Below are positions 10,282-21,525 of a stretch of 64,000 nucleotides of DNA, piece after piece (the first letter of the stretch is position 1; every line of letters starts with the position of its first letter). The stretch is from Yersinia ruckeri ATCC 29473 (GTDB lineage: Bacteria; Pseudomonadota; Gammaproteobacteria; Enterobacterales; Enterobacteriaceae): the NCBI RefSeq assembly GCF_000754815.1, contig NZ_KN150747.1, forward strand, positions 2,948,896-3,012,895, given 5' to 3'. The notes beneath the pieces were generated by a model that saw nothing but the letters and a program-made list of their open reading frames with translations, searched no databases and was not told the origin of the DNA. Both the position numbers and the translations under genes were made by a program.

Positions 10282-11925
10282 TTAGCGAATAGCCAGCAAA
10301 GCATCAAACAACTTGGACGAGGCCTGAATGACCTGTGAATTAGCCAGATAATATTGCTGGAAGCGCAGTAAATCGCCATACTCTTCATCCAGGTTAACCC
10401 CAGAAATAGATTGCTGCTCCATATTAAGCTGCTTCACAATGTTCACTTTTGCGGTGGCATTCACCTTGGCAGTACTGGTCTGGTTACCGACGGTACTCAC
10501 CAAGCCGGCGTAAGCGCCCGACAACGTCGCCTTGCCATCAACCAGTTTTTCTGTTTGCAGACCCAGCAACGCTTTAGCGTTAGTGTTATCACCTACACCA
10601 CCGTCTTTACTGCCCGCGGCAGCAATTTTTGACGAGTCTTGAATCGCAACATCAAGATTGGAAATTACACCCGATACCGGTTTCACGGTGAATTTGTCAC
10701 CCAGCACGGCTCCGGCACCGACCGTCACGTTCAGGCCATCAAAGCTCAGACTACCGTCGGCTTCGGTCTTTGGCATAATCTTGCTTTTATCTGACAAACG
10801 CGTGATTTGCCAGTTAGTGCCATCAAACTCCATGCTGTAATCGCTGGCTTTAACTTGGCTGCTATCGGCGAAAGTCACATTCAGGCTGCCCGTTCCCGTA
10901 TTATTGCTATTGCTGATAGTGCTTGGCTGGGTAAAGTTAAAGAATTTTTCGCCTGCATCACCCTGTAGATCAAAGCCTTTCTCATGTTGCTGATTGAAAC
11001 TGTCAGCCATGGCCAAAGCGAGCTGGCCCAATTGGTTACGGGCATTATCCAATGCTTCACTACGGAACTTCAGCGTACCGCCTAGAGAACCGGTACTGAT
11101 GCGAGATTCATCTACTTCAGCCACCTCGCTGCCATTACCACGATCATAGCCCAGAGTCAGACGAGTCCCGTCAGCGCTGGAAGGCACTGCGCGAACATTG
11201 TATGACTCTGAACCCTGAACCAGCGCTAAACCGCCAGCAAAGGAAACGTTGTAAGCATCGCCATCTTGCTGGGTCACACTGACAGGAATGATAGTATTCA
11301 ACTCGCTGACCAACTGATCACGCTGATCCAGCAACGCATTAGGCTCGCTACCGCTGCTACCGCGTAAACGGGTGATTTGATCGTTTAGGTTGGCGATTTG
11401 TTCGGCATAGTTATTAATCTTGGTCGCGCTATCATTAATACTTTGGTTAATACCGTTATTCATGTCCTGCAAATATTTATCTGCATTTTTGAACTGGTTG
11501 ACTAAACCTTCCGCTTTACCCAGCACCGTCTTGCGTGCCGCATCATCGCTGGAGTTACTCGCCAGATTTTGTAGGTTGCTGAAGAAGTCTTGCAGGGTGA
11601 CTGACAGATTATTGCTCTTGTTCGCCAACAGATTATCAATCTGCGAAACCTGGTTGTAATAAGTGGTCAGCCCGGCACTTTCAGTTTGTGCCGAGCGCAG
11701 CTGATTACTGATAAACGAATTGTATTCGCGATTAATGCCAGTAATGGTCACACCATTACCAATAAAACCAGCCGGTGACAAGATGCCGCCATTTTGAGCA
11801 AAAATAGCATTTTGGCGGTTATAACCTGTTACCTGGAAGTTACTAATGTTGTTACCGACGGTGCTCAGGGCATACTGCGCGGCGCTCAGACCACTCATCG
11901 CAGTGTTAATCAGGTTGTTGGACAT
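10282..11925 (-). CDS. flgK: FlgK, hook-filament junction protein 1 (HAP1)
   Basis: 547 residues. The N-terminus carries the rod/hook signature (MSGLSAAQYALSTVGNNISN) and the C-terminus the coiled-coil LLRFQQYYLANSQVIQAS. FlgK joins hook to filament and is secreted by the flagellar export machine. First gene of flgKL, with its own sigma-28 promoter about 100 bp upstream. Confidence 0.97.
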   Translation of the reverse strand: MSNNLINTAMSGLSAAQYALSTVGNNISNFQVTGYNRQNAIFAQNGGILSPAGFIGNGVTITGINREYNSFISNQLRSAQTESAGLTTYYNQVSQIDNLLANKSNNLSVTLQDFFSNLQNLASNSSDDAARKTVLGKAEGLVNQFKNADKYLQDMNNGINQSINDSATKINNYAEQIANLNDQITRLRGSSGSEPNALLDQRDQLVSELNTIIPVSVTQQDGDAYNVSFAGGLALVQGSESYNVRAVPSSADGTRLTLGYDRGNGSEVAEVDESRISTGSLGGTLKFRSEALDNARNQLGQLALAMADSFNQQHEKGFDLQGDAGEKFFNFTQPSTISNSNNTGTGSLNVTFADSSQVKASDYSMEFDGTNWQITRLSDKSKIMPKTEADGSLSFDGLNVTVGAGAVLGDKFTVKPVSGVISNLDVAIQDSSKIAAAGSKDGGVGDNTNAKALLGLQTEKLVDGKATLSGAYAGLVSTVGNQTSTAKVNATAKVNIVKQLNMEQQSISGVNLDEEYGDLLRFQQYYLANSQVIQASSKLFDALLAIR

Positions 11926-12025
11926 AAAGAAATCCTTTTACTGCAGGTGCTCTAACGTATGTCACCTGCGGTGATGAATAGGGTTACTGGGACAGACTAA
12001 TTAGCCTCCGCGCAGCCTGTATTAT

Positions 12026-12052
12026 TTATCGGCTCATAATTGAAAAACTTGA
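12026..12052 (-). promoter_or_regulatory. Sigma-28 (FliA) promoter for flgKL
   Basis: On the minus strand TCAAGTTT - 11 bp - GCCGATAA, against the enterobacterial FliA consensus TAAAGTTT-N11-GCCGATAA. The -10 is perfect and the -35 differs at one base. It ends about 100 bp before flgK. Confidence 0.88.
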
Positions 12053-12108
12053 GTGGGAATTTTGCAAAAAAACCCATTAATTCCGTCGAATAAACCTGCC
12101 ATGAGTGT

Positions 12109-12142
12109 AAAAAAACCGCCCACAGACAAGTCTATGAGCGGT
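12109..12142 (-). terminator. Terminator of the flgB-J operon
   Basis: On the minus strand a hairpin from ACCGC to GCGGT, with internal AGAC/GTCT pairing and two G-U pairs, is followed by seven T residues. It lies 34 bp after the flgJ stop and separates flgB-J from the flgKL promoter. Confidence 0.85.
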
Positions 12143-12175
12143 GGGTAGATTGAACAGCCGATCGACTCCGTCTAC

Positions 12176-13117
12176 TCAGAAAATCTGGCTTAAATCATGG
12201 GTATAGGCTTTAACCACTTGGCCACCGGCATTTTTCATCTGCTGGATCACGCCAACCAGTTTCTGCGCATACTGCGGGTCGGTAGCATAACCGGCCCGTT
12301 GCAGAGCATGAGCGGCTTGCTCAGGGGTACTGGCCGCGGCCACTTCGGCATAACGCGGATTCTTGGTCAGCAATTTAACGTAATCGCTAATCGCCTCCAC
12401 ATAGGAACCGTAAACACGGAAGCTGGCTTTGGTTTTCTTCGCCACCCCTTGCTCATATTCAGTGGTTGTGATTTCACTCACCGGGCCATCCCAGTTACTG
12501 CCAGCCTTGATGCCAAACAGGTTGAAACTGGTTTTACCTTCAGCCGTTGGGATCTCACGCCGTCCCCAACCGGATTCCAGCGCTGCCTGAGCCACAATCA
12601 ATTGATGAGGAATACCGCTCTGCTGGCTAGCCACTTTGGCTGGAATCGACAAGCGGGAGACAAAGTTATGATTATTCAGCGATAGTGGGCTGGCACCATC
12701 GGCAGGGGGGGTCGGAATAGCCCGACGCATCATCTGCGCCAAAGCCTGAGCAGGCAGGCTCTGCATCACTTCTTTATCCAGCGCCATCGGTACTGTTCCG
12801 GATGTTTCACTCGGTGACTGACTGCCGGAAAGCTGTTTGACCATCATATCGGCCAAACCCAAGCCTTTGACTGACATTTCCTGCGCAATCTGCTGGTCAT
12901 ACATCGAGGTGTACAGCCGAGACTGATCACTGCTCAATGGACCATCTTCCGGCATCGCTGAACGCATGCTTTTCAGCATCATTTGTACAAACATTCCCTC
13001 AACCTGCTGGGCTACCTGCTTCAAGTTGCCCTGCGGATCTCTGGCCACATCACGCTTTAACGCGTTCAGTGATTGGGCGTCGTAAGCCGCCCCAGACATC
13101 GCCATTAAATCACTCAT
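12176..13117 (-). CDS. flgJ: FlgJ, rod-cap protein with peptidoglycan hydrolase domain
   Basis: 313 residues, dual-domain as in other enterobacteria. The N-terminal ~100 residues are the rod-capping scaffold; residues from about 155 form a glucosaminidase-type (GH73) domain that opens the wall for the rod. The catalytic Glu is in QAALESGWGRRE. Its start shares one base with the flgI stop. Confidence 0.97.
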   Translation of the reverse strand: MSDLMAMSGAAYDAQSLNALKRDVARDPQGNLKQVAQQVEGMFVQMMLKSMRSAMPEDGPLSSDQSRLYTSMYDQQIAQEMSVKGLGLADMMVKQLSGSQSPSETSGTVPMALDKEVMQSLPAQALAQMMRRAIPTPPADGASPLSLNNHNFVSRLSIPAKVASQQSGIPHQLIVAQAALESGWGRREIPTAEGKTSFNLFGIKAGSNWDGPVSEITTTEYEQGVAKKTKASFRVYGSYVEAISDYVKLLTKNPRYAEVAAASTPEQAAHALQRAGYATDPQYAQKLVGVIQQMKNAGGQVVKAYTHDLSQIF

Positions 13118-14226
13118 CAGATAATTTCCAGCTTGGCGTGCAGGCAGCCAGCACTTTCCATTGCCTGCAAAATAGACATCAGATCGATTGGCGTTGCGCC
13201 GAGGGTGTTCAGCGCCCGAATAACGTTGTTCAGGTTCGGACTGGCATTCACTTTCTGCAATGCTCCACCTTCCTGACGAACTGAAATTTGGGTGTTCGGC
13301 GTCACCACGGTTTGACCACCACCGAATGGTGTATCCGGCTGGCTGACGGTATTTTGCTTATCAACCACCACGGACAGATTGCCCTGTGCAACGGCACAAG
13401 AGTCCAGCACCACATTACGGTTCATCACCACCGAACCGGTGCGGGAATTGATAATGACTTTGGCGTCTCCCGGATCAACGTTCACCGGAATATTCTGGAT
13501 ATCCGCCAGGAAACGCACCTGAGAACTGCCACCGGTGGGAACCAAAACCTGAATGGTACGCGCATCAATCGCGGTAGCCGAACCAAAACCGCGTGAACGG
13601 TTGATAGCATCGCTGATTTGCTGCGCCAGCGTGAAATCTTCGTTATTTAACTGAAGGTTAATCACACCGCTGTTACCAAAGGTGGTCGGTAATTCTCGCT
13701 CGATGGTCGCGCCGTTACTGATTCGTCCACCAGCAAGCTGATTGACCGTCACGCTGCTGCCGCCGGATGATGCGCCAGCGCCACCCACCAGCACGTTACC
13801 CTGAGCTAGTGCATAGACCTGATTATCAACGCCTTTCAGCGGTGTCATCAGTAAGGTGCCACCACGGATACTCTTGGCATTACCCATTGAAGAAACTACC
13901 ACATCGATAGTTTGTCCAGTACGGGAGAATGCCGGTAGTTTGGCCGTCACCATCACCGCAGCCACGTTTTTCAATTGCATATTGGTGCCCGGTGGCACAG
14001 TAATACCCAATTGAGACAACATGTTACTCAGGCTTTGTGTGGTAAACGGCGTTTGCATGGTTTGGTCGCCGGAGCCATCCAGCCCAACGACCAGCCCGTA
14101 GCCAATCAGGGCGTTATCCCGCACACCCTGAACGGTAACCAAGTCACGAATTCTTTCGGCCGATGCCGGCAACCACACCAACGATAACAATGCGGCAAAG
14201 AGCGGGATCAGAGATTGTTTACGCAT
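13117..14226 (-). CDS. flgI: FlgI, P-ring protein
   Basis: 369 residues with a Sec signal peptide (hydrophobic run ending LPASA, about residue 23). FlgI forms the periplasmic P-ring bushing around the rod, chaperoned by FlgA. The family motifs [20 protein letters not shown] and GLDGSGDQT are present. Lies 11 bp after flgH. Confidence 0.98.
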   Translation of the reverse strand: MRKQSLIPLFAALLSLVWLPASAERIRDLVTVQGVRDNALIGYGLVVGLDGSGDQTMQTPFTTQSLSNMLSQLGITVPPGTNMQLKNVAAVMVTAKLPAFSRTGQTIDVVVSSMGNAKSIRGGTLLMTPLKGVDNQVYALAQGNVLVGGAGASSGGSSVTVNQLAGGRISNGATIERELPTTFGNSGVINLQLNNEDFTLAQQISDAINRSRGFGSATAIDARTIQVLVPTGGSSQVRFLADIQNIPVNVDPGDAKVIINSRTGSVVMNRNVVLDSCAVAQGNLSVVVDKQNTVSQPDTPFGGGQTVVTPNTQISVRQEGGALQKVNASPNLNNVIRALNTLGATPIDLMSILQAMESAGCLHAKLEII

Positions 14227-14237
14227 TAAAAGGCCTC

Positions 14238-14954
14238 TTAGTACGGCGAAACGTTAAGGAAGAACCGCTGCAACCAGCCCATGTTCTGCGCTTCATTGAT
14301 ATAACCATTACCCACGTATTCAATACGTGCATCTGCCACCTGAGTGGACGTCACCGTATTGCTGCCGCTGATGGTGCGCGGATTCACAACCCCGGAGAAG
14401 CGGATAAACTCGGTTCCCTGATTGATTGCAATCTGTTTTTCACCGACAACGTGCAAGTTACCATTAGCCAGAACCTGGTTTACCGTCACGGTAATCGTAC
14501 CGCTAAAGGTGTTGTTGGCATTGGCCCCACCTTTGCCGCCGAAGGAATTATCACCGGAGATATCCATATCTGCACGGGCATTGCCCAGCAGCCCTTCCAG
14601 GTAGCGCGGCGCTGTTGCTACACCAAATTTACTGGAGCCATTACGGCTGGCATTGGCCGAGGAGCTTTTGCTGGCACTGACATTTTCCTGCAAAGTAATG
14701 GTCAGTGTGTCACCGACATTACGAGGGCGACGGTCTTCAAATAACGGCTGGTAGCCATAATTCATCGGCTGAACAGCCTGAAAGATTGAGCCATTCGGCA
14801 AGGGCGCACTCGCTGGCGCGGGTTGCGCAGAGGTGGTGCCATCCACCAGTGGTTTATGCGGAATATACGCACAGCCATTGAGCAGCAGCATCGCCATAGT
14901 TGGCGCACAAACCCATCTCAATCCACCTAACGTTCTGAACGGCGAAGTATCCAT
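14238..14954 (-). CDS. flgH: FlgH, L-ring lipoprotein
   Basis: 238 residues with a lipoprotein signal: LLLNGC gives the lipidated Cys at about residue 28. The start at 14954 gives a rather long n-region; an internal ATG at about residue 20 would leave too short a signal. FlgH forms the outer-membrane L-ring. The C-terminus ([20 protein letters not shown]) is almost identical to the E. coli protein. Confidence 0.97.
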   Translation of the reverse strand: MDTSPFRTLGGLRWVCAPTMAMLLLNGCAYIPHKPLVDGTTSAQPAPASAPLPNGSIFQAVQPMNYGYQPLFEDRRPRNVGDTLTITLQENVSASKSSSANASRNGSSKFGVATAPRYLEGLLGNARADMDISGDNSFGGKGGANANNTFSGTITVTVNQVLANGNLHVVGEKQIAINQGTEFIRFSGVVNPRTISGSNTVTSTQVADARIEYVGNGYINEAQNMGWLQRFFLNVSPY

Positions 14955-15029
14955 CTCTGATTTTATTACCTATAACCAAGGGGGTAAGTGAACTTGAACC
15001 CCAAAAAATCAATCGGCTTCACGCAATCA

Positions 15030-15047
15030 GGGGGCAATCCTGCCCCC
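15030..15047. repeat. GC-rich hairpin between flgG and flgH
   Basis: 7-bp arms GGGGGCA / TGCCCCC around a 4-nt loop, 12 bp after flgG ends on the minus strand. No T-run follows; likely an mRNA hairpin. Confidence 0.45.
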
Positions 15048-15058
15048 CGAAAACGGTC

Positions 15059-16623
<1,565 letters not shown>

Positions 16624-16644
16624 GCTGCTATCCCGTTAGCGCGA

Positions 16645-17928
16645 TTAACGCAGGTTAACCAAGGTCTGTAAGATCTGATCCTGGGTTTTGATGGTCTGGG
16701 CGTTGGACTGGTAGTTACGCTGGGCCACAATCATGTTCACCAGTTCTTTACTCAGATCCACGTTAGAAGACTCCAGCGCACCACTGGTCAGGGTACCGAA
16801 ACCACCGCCACCCGCCGTGCCAATAATAGCCGCACCCGAAGAGCCCGTTTCTTTCCACACGTTGTCGCCTTGTGGAGACAGACCTTCAGGGTTGGCAAAG
16901 TTGGTCAGAACGATCTGGCCCAACAGTTGTTTCTGCTGGTTGGAGTAAGTTCCGACGACAGAACCGTCTTTTTCAATTTGGAAGCCAGTGAATTCACCTG
17001 CGGCATAACCGGTTTGAGTTTGAGCAGAAACGCTGTCACTACCCGTATTCTGCTGCATGGCACCCGCCATATTCAGCGCAAAACCAGCAACATTGGCATC
17101 AGCGCCATTCAGTGCGCCCATCGGAATATTCAGGGTGAAAGGTGCCGCACTTGCCGCCCCAGCGGTATCTTTGGTGCCGGTCAACACACCTTCGTTATTA
17201 AAGTTCATGGTGCCGCGTTTTGCTGCTGCTGCGGGATCAGCAGGATCGAACGGTTTAGCCGGATCAGTCAGTTTAGCGCTGGTATCCTTGGAATACACAT
17301 CCCAAGTATTGTTAGCCGTTTTAACGAAGTACATGCTGACAACGTGGCTATTACCCAGACTATCAAAAGTCGTGATGTTATTTACGAAGCTGTAGGTATC
17401 AGGCTTGTTTGGATCGAAGGTCTTGGCAGCATCGATCACATCATGGCTGGAGTTCAAATTGACCACCATAGTCCCGGCGGTGGTGGCTTTCGCAGCGATC
17501 ATACCTTGTGGAATCGTCAGCGGAACCGGGTTGGCACCCTGCTGAACTGTTGGCGGTGTCCCTGTCGCCGGGTAGCCGGTAAGATGCAGACCCTGTTGGC
17601 TCACGATGTTACGGTTTTCATCCAGTCTAAACTGGCCGTTACGGGCGTAAGAAATACCGCCGCTACTGTCTTCCAAACGGAAGAAACCGCTTTGGCTGAT
17701 AGCCAGATCCAGGCGGCGGTTAGTAGTGGTTGGCGTACCGTCGTTAAAGTCTTGGGTGATACCAGCCACTTTTACGCCCATACCGGTTTGAGAACCGGCA
17801 AACATATCAGCAAAGGAAACAGAACCTGACTTAAAGCCGGATGTCGCTGAGTTGGCAATATTGTTACCGATAACATCCAGGTTGCTGGATGCGGCGTTTA
17901 AGCCACTGACTGCTTGAGAAAAACCCAT
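16645..17928 (-). CDS. flgE: FlgE, hook protein
   Basis: 427 residues from the ATG that gives MGFSQAVSGLNAASSNLDVI; a 22-residue upstream extension is in frame but has no family support. FlgE builds the hook. Conserved axial N- and C-termini flank a variable surface region. The flgD-flgE gap (about 120 bp) is larger than others in the operon and shows no clear signal. Confidence 0.97.
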   Translation of the reverse strand: MGFSQAVSGLNAASSNLDVIGNNIANSATSGFKSGSVSFADMFAGSQTGMGVKVAGITQDFNDGTPTTTNRRLDLAISQSGFFRLEDSSGGISYARNGQFRLDENRNIVSQQGLHLTGYPATGTPPTVQQGANPVPLTIPQGMIAAKATTAGTMVVNLNSSHDVIDAAKTFDPNKPDTYSFVNNITTFDSLGNSHVVSMYFVKTANNTWDVYSKDTSAKLTDPAKPFDPADPAAAAKRGTMNFNNEGVLTGTKDTAGAASAAPFTLNIPMGALNGADANVAGFALNMAGAMQQNTGSDSVSAQTQTGYAAGEFTGFQIEKDGSVVGTYSNQQKQLLGQIVLTNFANPEGLSPQGDNVWKETGSSGAAIIGTAGGGGFGTLTSGALESSNVDLSKELVNMIVAQRNYQSNAQTIKTQDQILQTLVNLR

Positions 17929-18051
17929 GTTGCTCTCCGTTAAGATTCGAGGCGTTGATACAGCATCAAAACGCCGGGTAAATGAGAGAACCAAATCACT
18001 GTCTGGCCCACTGCTTTAGCTAAACTGCTTTCCGTGCGCGAAGCAGCGGAC

Positions 18052-18759
18052 TTACAGGATCTGACGAACCTCATCCATCGTGACGGTGCCACGCGTGCCG
18101 AGATCCAGTTTGGTACCGTCAGCACCTTTGGTGACAGCGTTAACCACCCCAAAGGTCAATGCCGTTGCAGCCAGAGAGTCCACACCGCTACTCGCCGCGA
18201 TACTCACGGTGTAAGCGCCATCCGGTGCGTTACTCCCGTCTTCCAATTTGCCGTCCCAGGTAAAGACATGAACACCCGCCTTCAAACCGCCTGGGAATTC
18301 GATGGTTTTGATCGCCTGACCATTAGAGTCACTAATGGTTGCCGTGACTTTATCTGCCCCACGCATCAATTCCATACCAAACGGCGTGGTGCTGATTTCG
18401 CCATCTTTCGAACCGGCCAAAATACTGTTGCCCGGCACCATAACGCCGTGGCCCAACAAGGCACTGGCTTGCAAGGATTGGTTGCTATCGATCTGACCGG
18501 AAATGGAACCCAGCGTCGTATTCAGTTTTTCAATACCCTGAACCGTACTGATCTGCGCCAACTGACTAGTCAATTCGTTATTCTGTAGCGGATTGGTCGG
18601 ATCCTGATTTTTCAACTGCGCCACCAATAGTGTCAGGAAGCTGTTCTGCATCTCTTCGCTGCTACCGGCTCCGCCGAGGGTTTGTTTGGTCTCAAGCTTG
18701 GCTGACGTATTGGGGATCGTGTTATCCAGGCTATCGTTCATTGAGCTAGAAATTGCCAT
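18052..18759 (-). CDS. flgD: FlgD, hook cap / scaffold protein
   Basis: 235 residues. FlgD caps the growing hook and is replaced by FlgK. The N-terminal motif FLTLLVAQLKNQDPTNPLQNNE is the family signature; a FlgD Ig-like domain follows at about residues 115-215. Lies 12 bp after flgC. Confidence 0.97.
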   Translation of the reverse strand: MAISSSMNDSLDNTIPNTSAKLETKQTLGGAGSSEEMQNSFLTLLVAQLKNQDPTNPLQNNELTSQLAQISTVQGIEKLNTTLGSISGQIDSNQSLQASALLGHGVMVPGNSILAGSKDGEISTTPFGMELMRGADKVTATISDSNGQAIKTIEFPGGLKAGVHVFTWDGKLEDGSNAPDGAYTVSIAASSGVDSLAATALTFGVVNAVTKGADGTKLDLGTRGTVTMDEVRQIL

Positions 18760-18771
18760 TATTGCCTCCGG

Positions 18772-19176
18772 TTATTGACCTAATGTCAGCGTCTTGAGCA
18801 TCATGGATTTGGTGGTATTCAACACTTCCACGTTGGCCTGATAACTGCGGGAAGCGGAAATGGTATTGACCATCTCACCCACCACATCAACGTTGGGCAT
18901 ACGCACATAACCTTTGGCATCGGCTAACGGATTACCCGGCTGGAATACCAGACGGTCCGGTGACGTATCCTCAACAATCTGCGCAACGCGCACACCGCCC
19001 GTTTCCTGAGCACCCTGATTGGCAACCTGAAATACCACCTGCTTGGCGCGGTACGGTTGGCCGTCCGGCCCGGTCACACTATCGGCATTGGCCATGTTAC
19101 TGGCACTGACGTTCATCCGTTGGGACTGCGCGGACAACGCGGAGCCGGCGATATCAAAAATATTCAGTAAAGACAT
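18772..19176 (-). CDS. flgC: FlgC, proximal rod protein
   Basis: 134 residues, full length. N-terminal [25 protein letters not shown] and C-terminal [20 protein letters not shown] are axial protein signatures. Lies 5 bp after flgB. Confidence 0.98.
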   Translation of the reverse strand: MSLLNIFDIAGSALSAQSQRMNVSASNMANADSVTGPDGQPYRAKQVVFQVANQGAQETGGVRVAQIVEDTSPDRLVFQPGNPLADAKGYVRMPNVDVVGEMVNTISASRSYQANVEVLNTTKSMMLKTLTLGQ

Positions 19177-19181
19177 ACGCC

Positions 19182-19595
19182 TTATCCTTGTTGTAACACT
19201 GACATCATCCCTTTGATCTGACCGCCAAGAATGGTCAAATCGGTTTGATATTTCAGGCTGTTATCGGCGAAATTGGTACGTTCACGGTCCATATCTACCG
19301 TGTTGCCGTCCATCGAGGGTTGGTCTGGAACGCGGAAAAGCAGATCCAGATCCGGCGGCTGAATATTTTGTGCCGGAATATGGCGGGCTGCCGTCAAACT
19401 GAGTGACATCCCGCTGCCGTTGACACGCCCTTGCTCCATGACTTTTTGCAATTGACTGGAGAAATCGATATCACGAGCCTGAAAGCCCGGTGTATCGGCG
19501 TTGGCAATATTGGCAGACAAAATTTCCTGCCGCTGAGCGCGAAGATTTAGCGCCTCTTGTTGAAAGCGCAGAGCACCGTCCAGTTTGTCGAGCAT
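19182..19595 (-). CDS. flgB: FlgB, proximal rod protein
   Basis: 137 residues from the ATG giving [18 protein letters not shown]; an in-frame upstream extension of 13 codons starts before a G-rich ribosome site (GGGGGGGTA) and is rejected. FlgB is the most membrane-proximal rod protein. First gene of the flgB-J operon, divergent from flgA. Confidence 0.97.
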   Translation of the reverse strand: MLDKLDGALRFQQEALNLRAQRQEILSANIANADTPGFQARDIDFSSQLQKVMEQGRVNGSGMSLSLTAARHIPAQNIQPPDLDLLFRVPDQPSMDGNTVDMDRERTNFADNSLKYQTDLTILGGQIKGMMSVLQQG

Positions 19596-19783
19596 TACCC
19601 CCCCCGCGAGGTTAGAATTTGGAGTCGACAGCATAAACGCCGTAAGGGAAAGCCCATCGCCAGAATAAAGGCTAAATGCGTCGCTATTTATCCCCTTAAC
19701 CCATTTCAGCTACAGGTACACTAGACGCAAGAATTTAACTGGCTGGGATCGCACCGACAGCATCCGAGTTTGGGGGAAAGGTA
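19596..19783. promoter_or_regulatory. Divergent flgB / flgA control region
   Basis: 188 bp between the divergent starts of flgB and flgA. In enterobacteria this region carries class 2 promoters activated by FlhDC. I could not delimit FlhDC boxes by eye, so the assignment rests on position. Confidence 0.55.
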
Positions 19784-20443
19784 ATGAAGGAATACGCTAA
19801 TATCACGCTGGCATTAGCATTGCTATCGGCGGGAAATGTGCAGGCAGCCGATCTGGCCGGCCAGATTGACCAATTCTTTCGAAACCAGTTCCCAGCAGAA
19901 ACCCGTCAGGTTCAGGTGAAGATCAAAACACCACAAAATCAGTGGCCAGAATGCGAAAACCCAGAACTCAGGTTACCAGCCAATGCGCGGCCTTGGGGAA
20001 ATGTCAGTTTGTCGGTACGTTGCGGTCAGCAGCGTCGTTTTTTGCAGACTCAAGTGCAGGTGAGCGGAAAATATCTGGTGGCAACTCGCCAACTCGCCGC
20101 AGGTGAAAAACTCACGGAAAAAGAGATGACCTATAAAGAAGGTCGTCTGGATACCTTGCCACCGGGAGCGCTGCTCGATGCGCGGTTTGCCAAGGGAACT
20201 CTGGCTTTGCGCCATATTAACGCAGGGCAGCCCCTCACCCGTACGATGCTCCGGCGCTCGTGGGTCGTGAAAGCGGGTCAGGCGGTTCAAGTCGTCGCTG
20301 AAGGCGAAGGCTTTAACGTTAATAGTGAAGGCAAAGCGATGAACAATGCGGCGTTGCAGGATAATGTCCGGGTGCGTATGGTATCGGGCCAGATTGTCAG
20401 CGGCACCGTGGGTGACGATGGCGTAATTCGCATTATGTTATAG
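19784..20443 (+). CDS. flgA: FlgA, P-ring assembly chaperone
   Basis: 219 residues with a signal peptide ending VQAADL (about residue 21). FlgA is a periplasmic chaperone for FlgI; the C-terminal SAF-type domain includes GQPLTRTMLRR and VVKAGQAVQVVAEG. The next gene flgM has its own sigma-28 promoter just after the flgA stop. Confidence 0.97.
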   Translation: MKEYANITLALALLSAGNVQAADLAGQIDQFFRNQFPAETRQVQVKIKTPQNQWPECENPELRLPANARPWGNVSLSVRCGQQRRFLQTQVQVSGKYLVATRQLAAGEKLTEKEMTYKEGRLDTLPPGALLDARFAKGTLALRHINAGQPLTRTMLRRSWVVKAGQAVQVVAEGEGFNVNSEGKAMNNAALQDNVRVRMVSGQIVSGTVGDDGVIRIML

Positions 20444-20447
20444 TCGT

Positions 20448-20474
20448 TAAAGTTTTTTCTATCATTGCCGATAA
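20448..20474 (+). promoter_or_regulatory. Sigma-28 (FliA) promoter for flgMN
   Basis: TAAAGTTT - 11 bp - GCCGATAA, an exact match to the FliA consensus, starting 5 bp after the flgA stop and ending about 96 bp before flgM. It lets FliA drive its own anti-sigma factor. Confidence 0.95.
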
Positions 20475-20570
20475 CCACTAACAAGCAGTTATTCGCGGGC
20501 AAATTAGCGTCAATCCCGCCACCAGTTTGCGGGTCACTAATCTAAATCCCGCTATGAAGGGAGTAACACC

Positions 20571-20867
20571 ATGAGTATCGATCGCACTCAGCCACTATTG
20601 CCAGTCAGCCCAGTGCAGCCGCGTGAAACCCATGAAGCTGCACAACAAATGCGTAAGTCTGCGCAGGCTAAAACACCGGTCAGCGGCACACAGGTCAAAC
20701 TGAGTGATGCCCAGGCAAAGCTGATGCAGCCCGGTAGCCAGGATATTAACGTAGAACGTGTAGAAACCTTGAAACAGGCAATCCGTTCCGGTCAACTGAC
20801 CATGGACACCGGCAAAATTGCCGATGCGCTGCTTAAAGACGCTGCGGATTATCTTAAAAATAATTAA
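20571..20867 (+). CDS. flgM: FlgM, anti-sigma-28 factor
   Basis: 98 residues. FlgM binds FliA and blocks late gene expression until it is secreted through the finished hook-basal body. The disordered N-terminal half begins [19 protein letters not shown] and the FliA-binding C-terminal half includes [31 protein letters not shown] ribosome site precedes the ATG. Confidence 0.98.
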   Translation: MSIDRTQPLLPVSPVQPRETHEAAQQMRKSAQAKTPVSGTQVKLSDAQAKLMQPGSQDINVERVETLKQAIRSGQLTMDTGKIADALLKDAADYLKNN

Positions 20868-20881
20868 CGATAAAAGGATAA

Positions 20882-21325
20882 GTGGCGGTGGAAAGATTAC
20901 AGACCAATCTGGATCAGCAGCTGGAGTGTTTGGATTCACTGTGTGCGGTACTCGCTGAAGAACAGCGTTTACTGTGTGACGGGCGGATTCACGGCGTGGT
21001 TCTGCAAGGAGTAACGGAGCAAAAAAGTTCGTTATTAGCCACTTTGGATTATCTGGATCAAAGCCGTTTGACGACCGAAACTGCGGTCAGAATCAAAGCG
21101 CCTTACCAGCAAGCTCCTGCGCTGGCGGAACGCTGGGAACGTATGATGCAAAAAGCCGAAAAGATGCGTTATACCAATATGCACAATGGTTTTTTACTGA
21201 ATCAGCATATTAGCTACAATACTGAAGCGCTGAATATTCTGAACACACGCCATGGTAAATCGTTGTATGGCCCCGATGGTCAATCTCGCGGTGCCAGTTT
21301 GTTAGGGCGTAAAATTGGTGTTTAA
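20882..21325 (+). CDS. flgN: FlgN, export chaperone for FlgK and FlgL
   Basis: 147 residues from GTG 20882; GTG 20888 (giving MERLQTNLDQ) is an equally good start by family alignment, and both lie after AAAAGGATA. FlgN is a small helical cytoplasmic chaperone that delivers FlgK and FlgL. Conserved EQKSSLLATLDYLDQ and LYGPDGQ are visible. Cotranscribed with flgM. Confidence 0.95.
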   Translation: MAVERLQTNLDQQLECLDSLCAVLAEEQRLLCDGRIHGVVLQGVTEQKSSLLATLDYLDQSRLTTETAVRIKAPYQQAPALAERWERMMQKAEKMRYTNMHNGFLLNQHISYNTEALNILNTRHGKSLYGPDGQSRGASLLGRKIGV

Positions 21326-21396
21326 AGCTTTACCGCGGTTGAGCCATCACCACGATAAATCTTCCTCATTACAGGGTTTTAATGTCTTGATTTGAC

Positions 21397-21428
21397 AACG
21401 GTGATGGCGGTTATTACCGGTCACCGTT
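21397..21428. repeat. Inverted repeat in the flgN-flhE gap
   Basis: 8-bp arms AACGGTGA / TCACCGTT with a 16-nt spacer containing further GG/CC pairing, between convergent flgN and flhE. T residues begin 12 nt after the right arm. It could be a weak bidirectional terminator. Confidence 0.45.
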
Positions 21429-21438
21429 GAAGATGATT

Positions 21439-21498
21439 GTTTCCTTTTTTTCCCTTCTTTCCCTTCTTTCCTTTCTATCCCTTCTTTCCTTTCCGCCT
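21439..21498. repeat. Polypyrimidine tract with CCCTTCTTT-type repeats
   Basis: About 60 bases of nearly pure C/T on the plus strand with imperfect repeats of TTTCCCTTC and TTTCCTTTC, between convergent flgN and flhE. It encodes nothing credible. Confidence 0.6.
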
Positions 21499-21525
21499 TC
21501 ACTGCTTTATTTTTCAAAAAAACTA

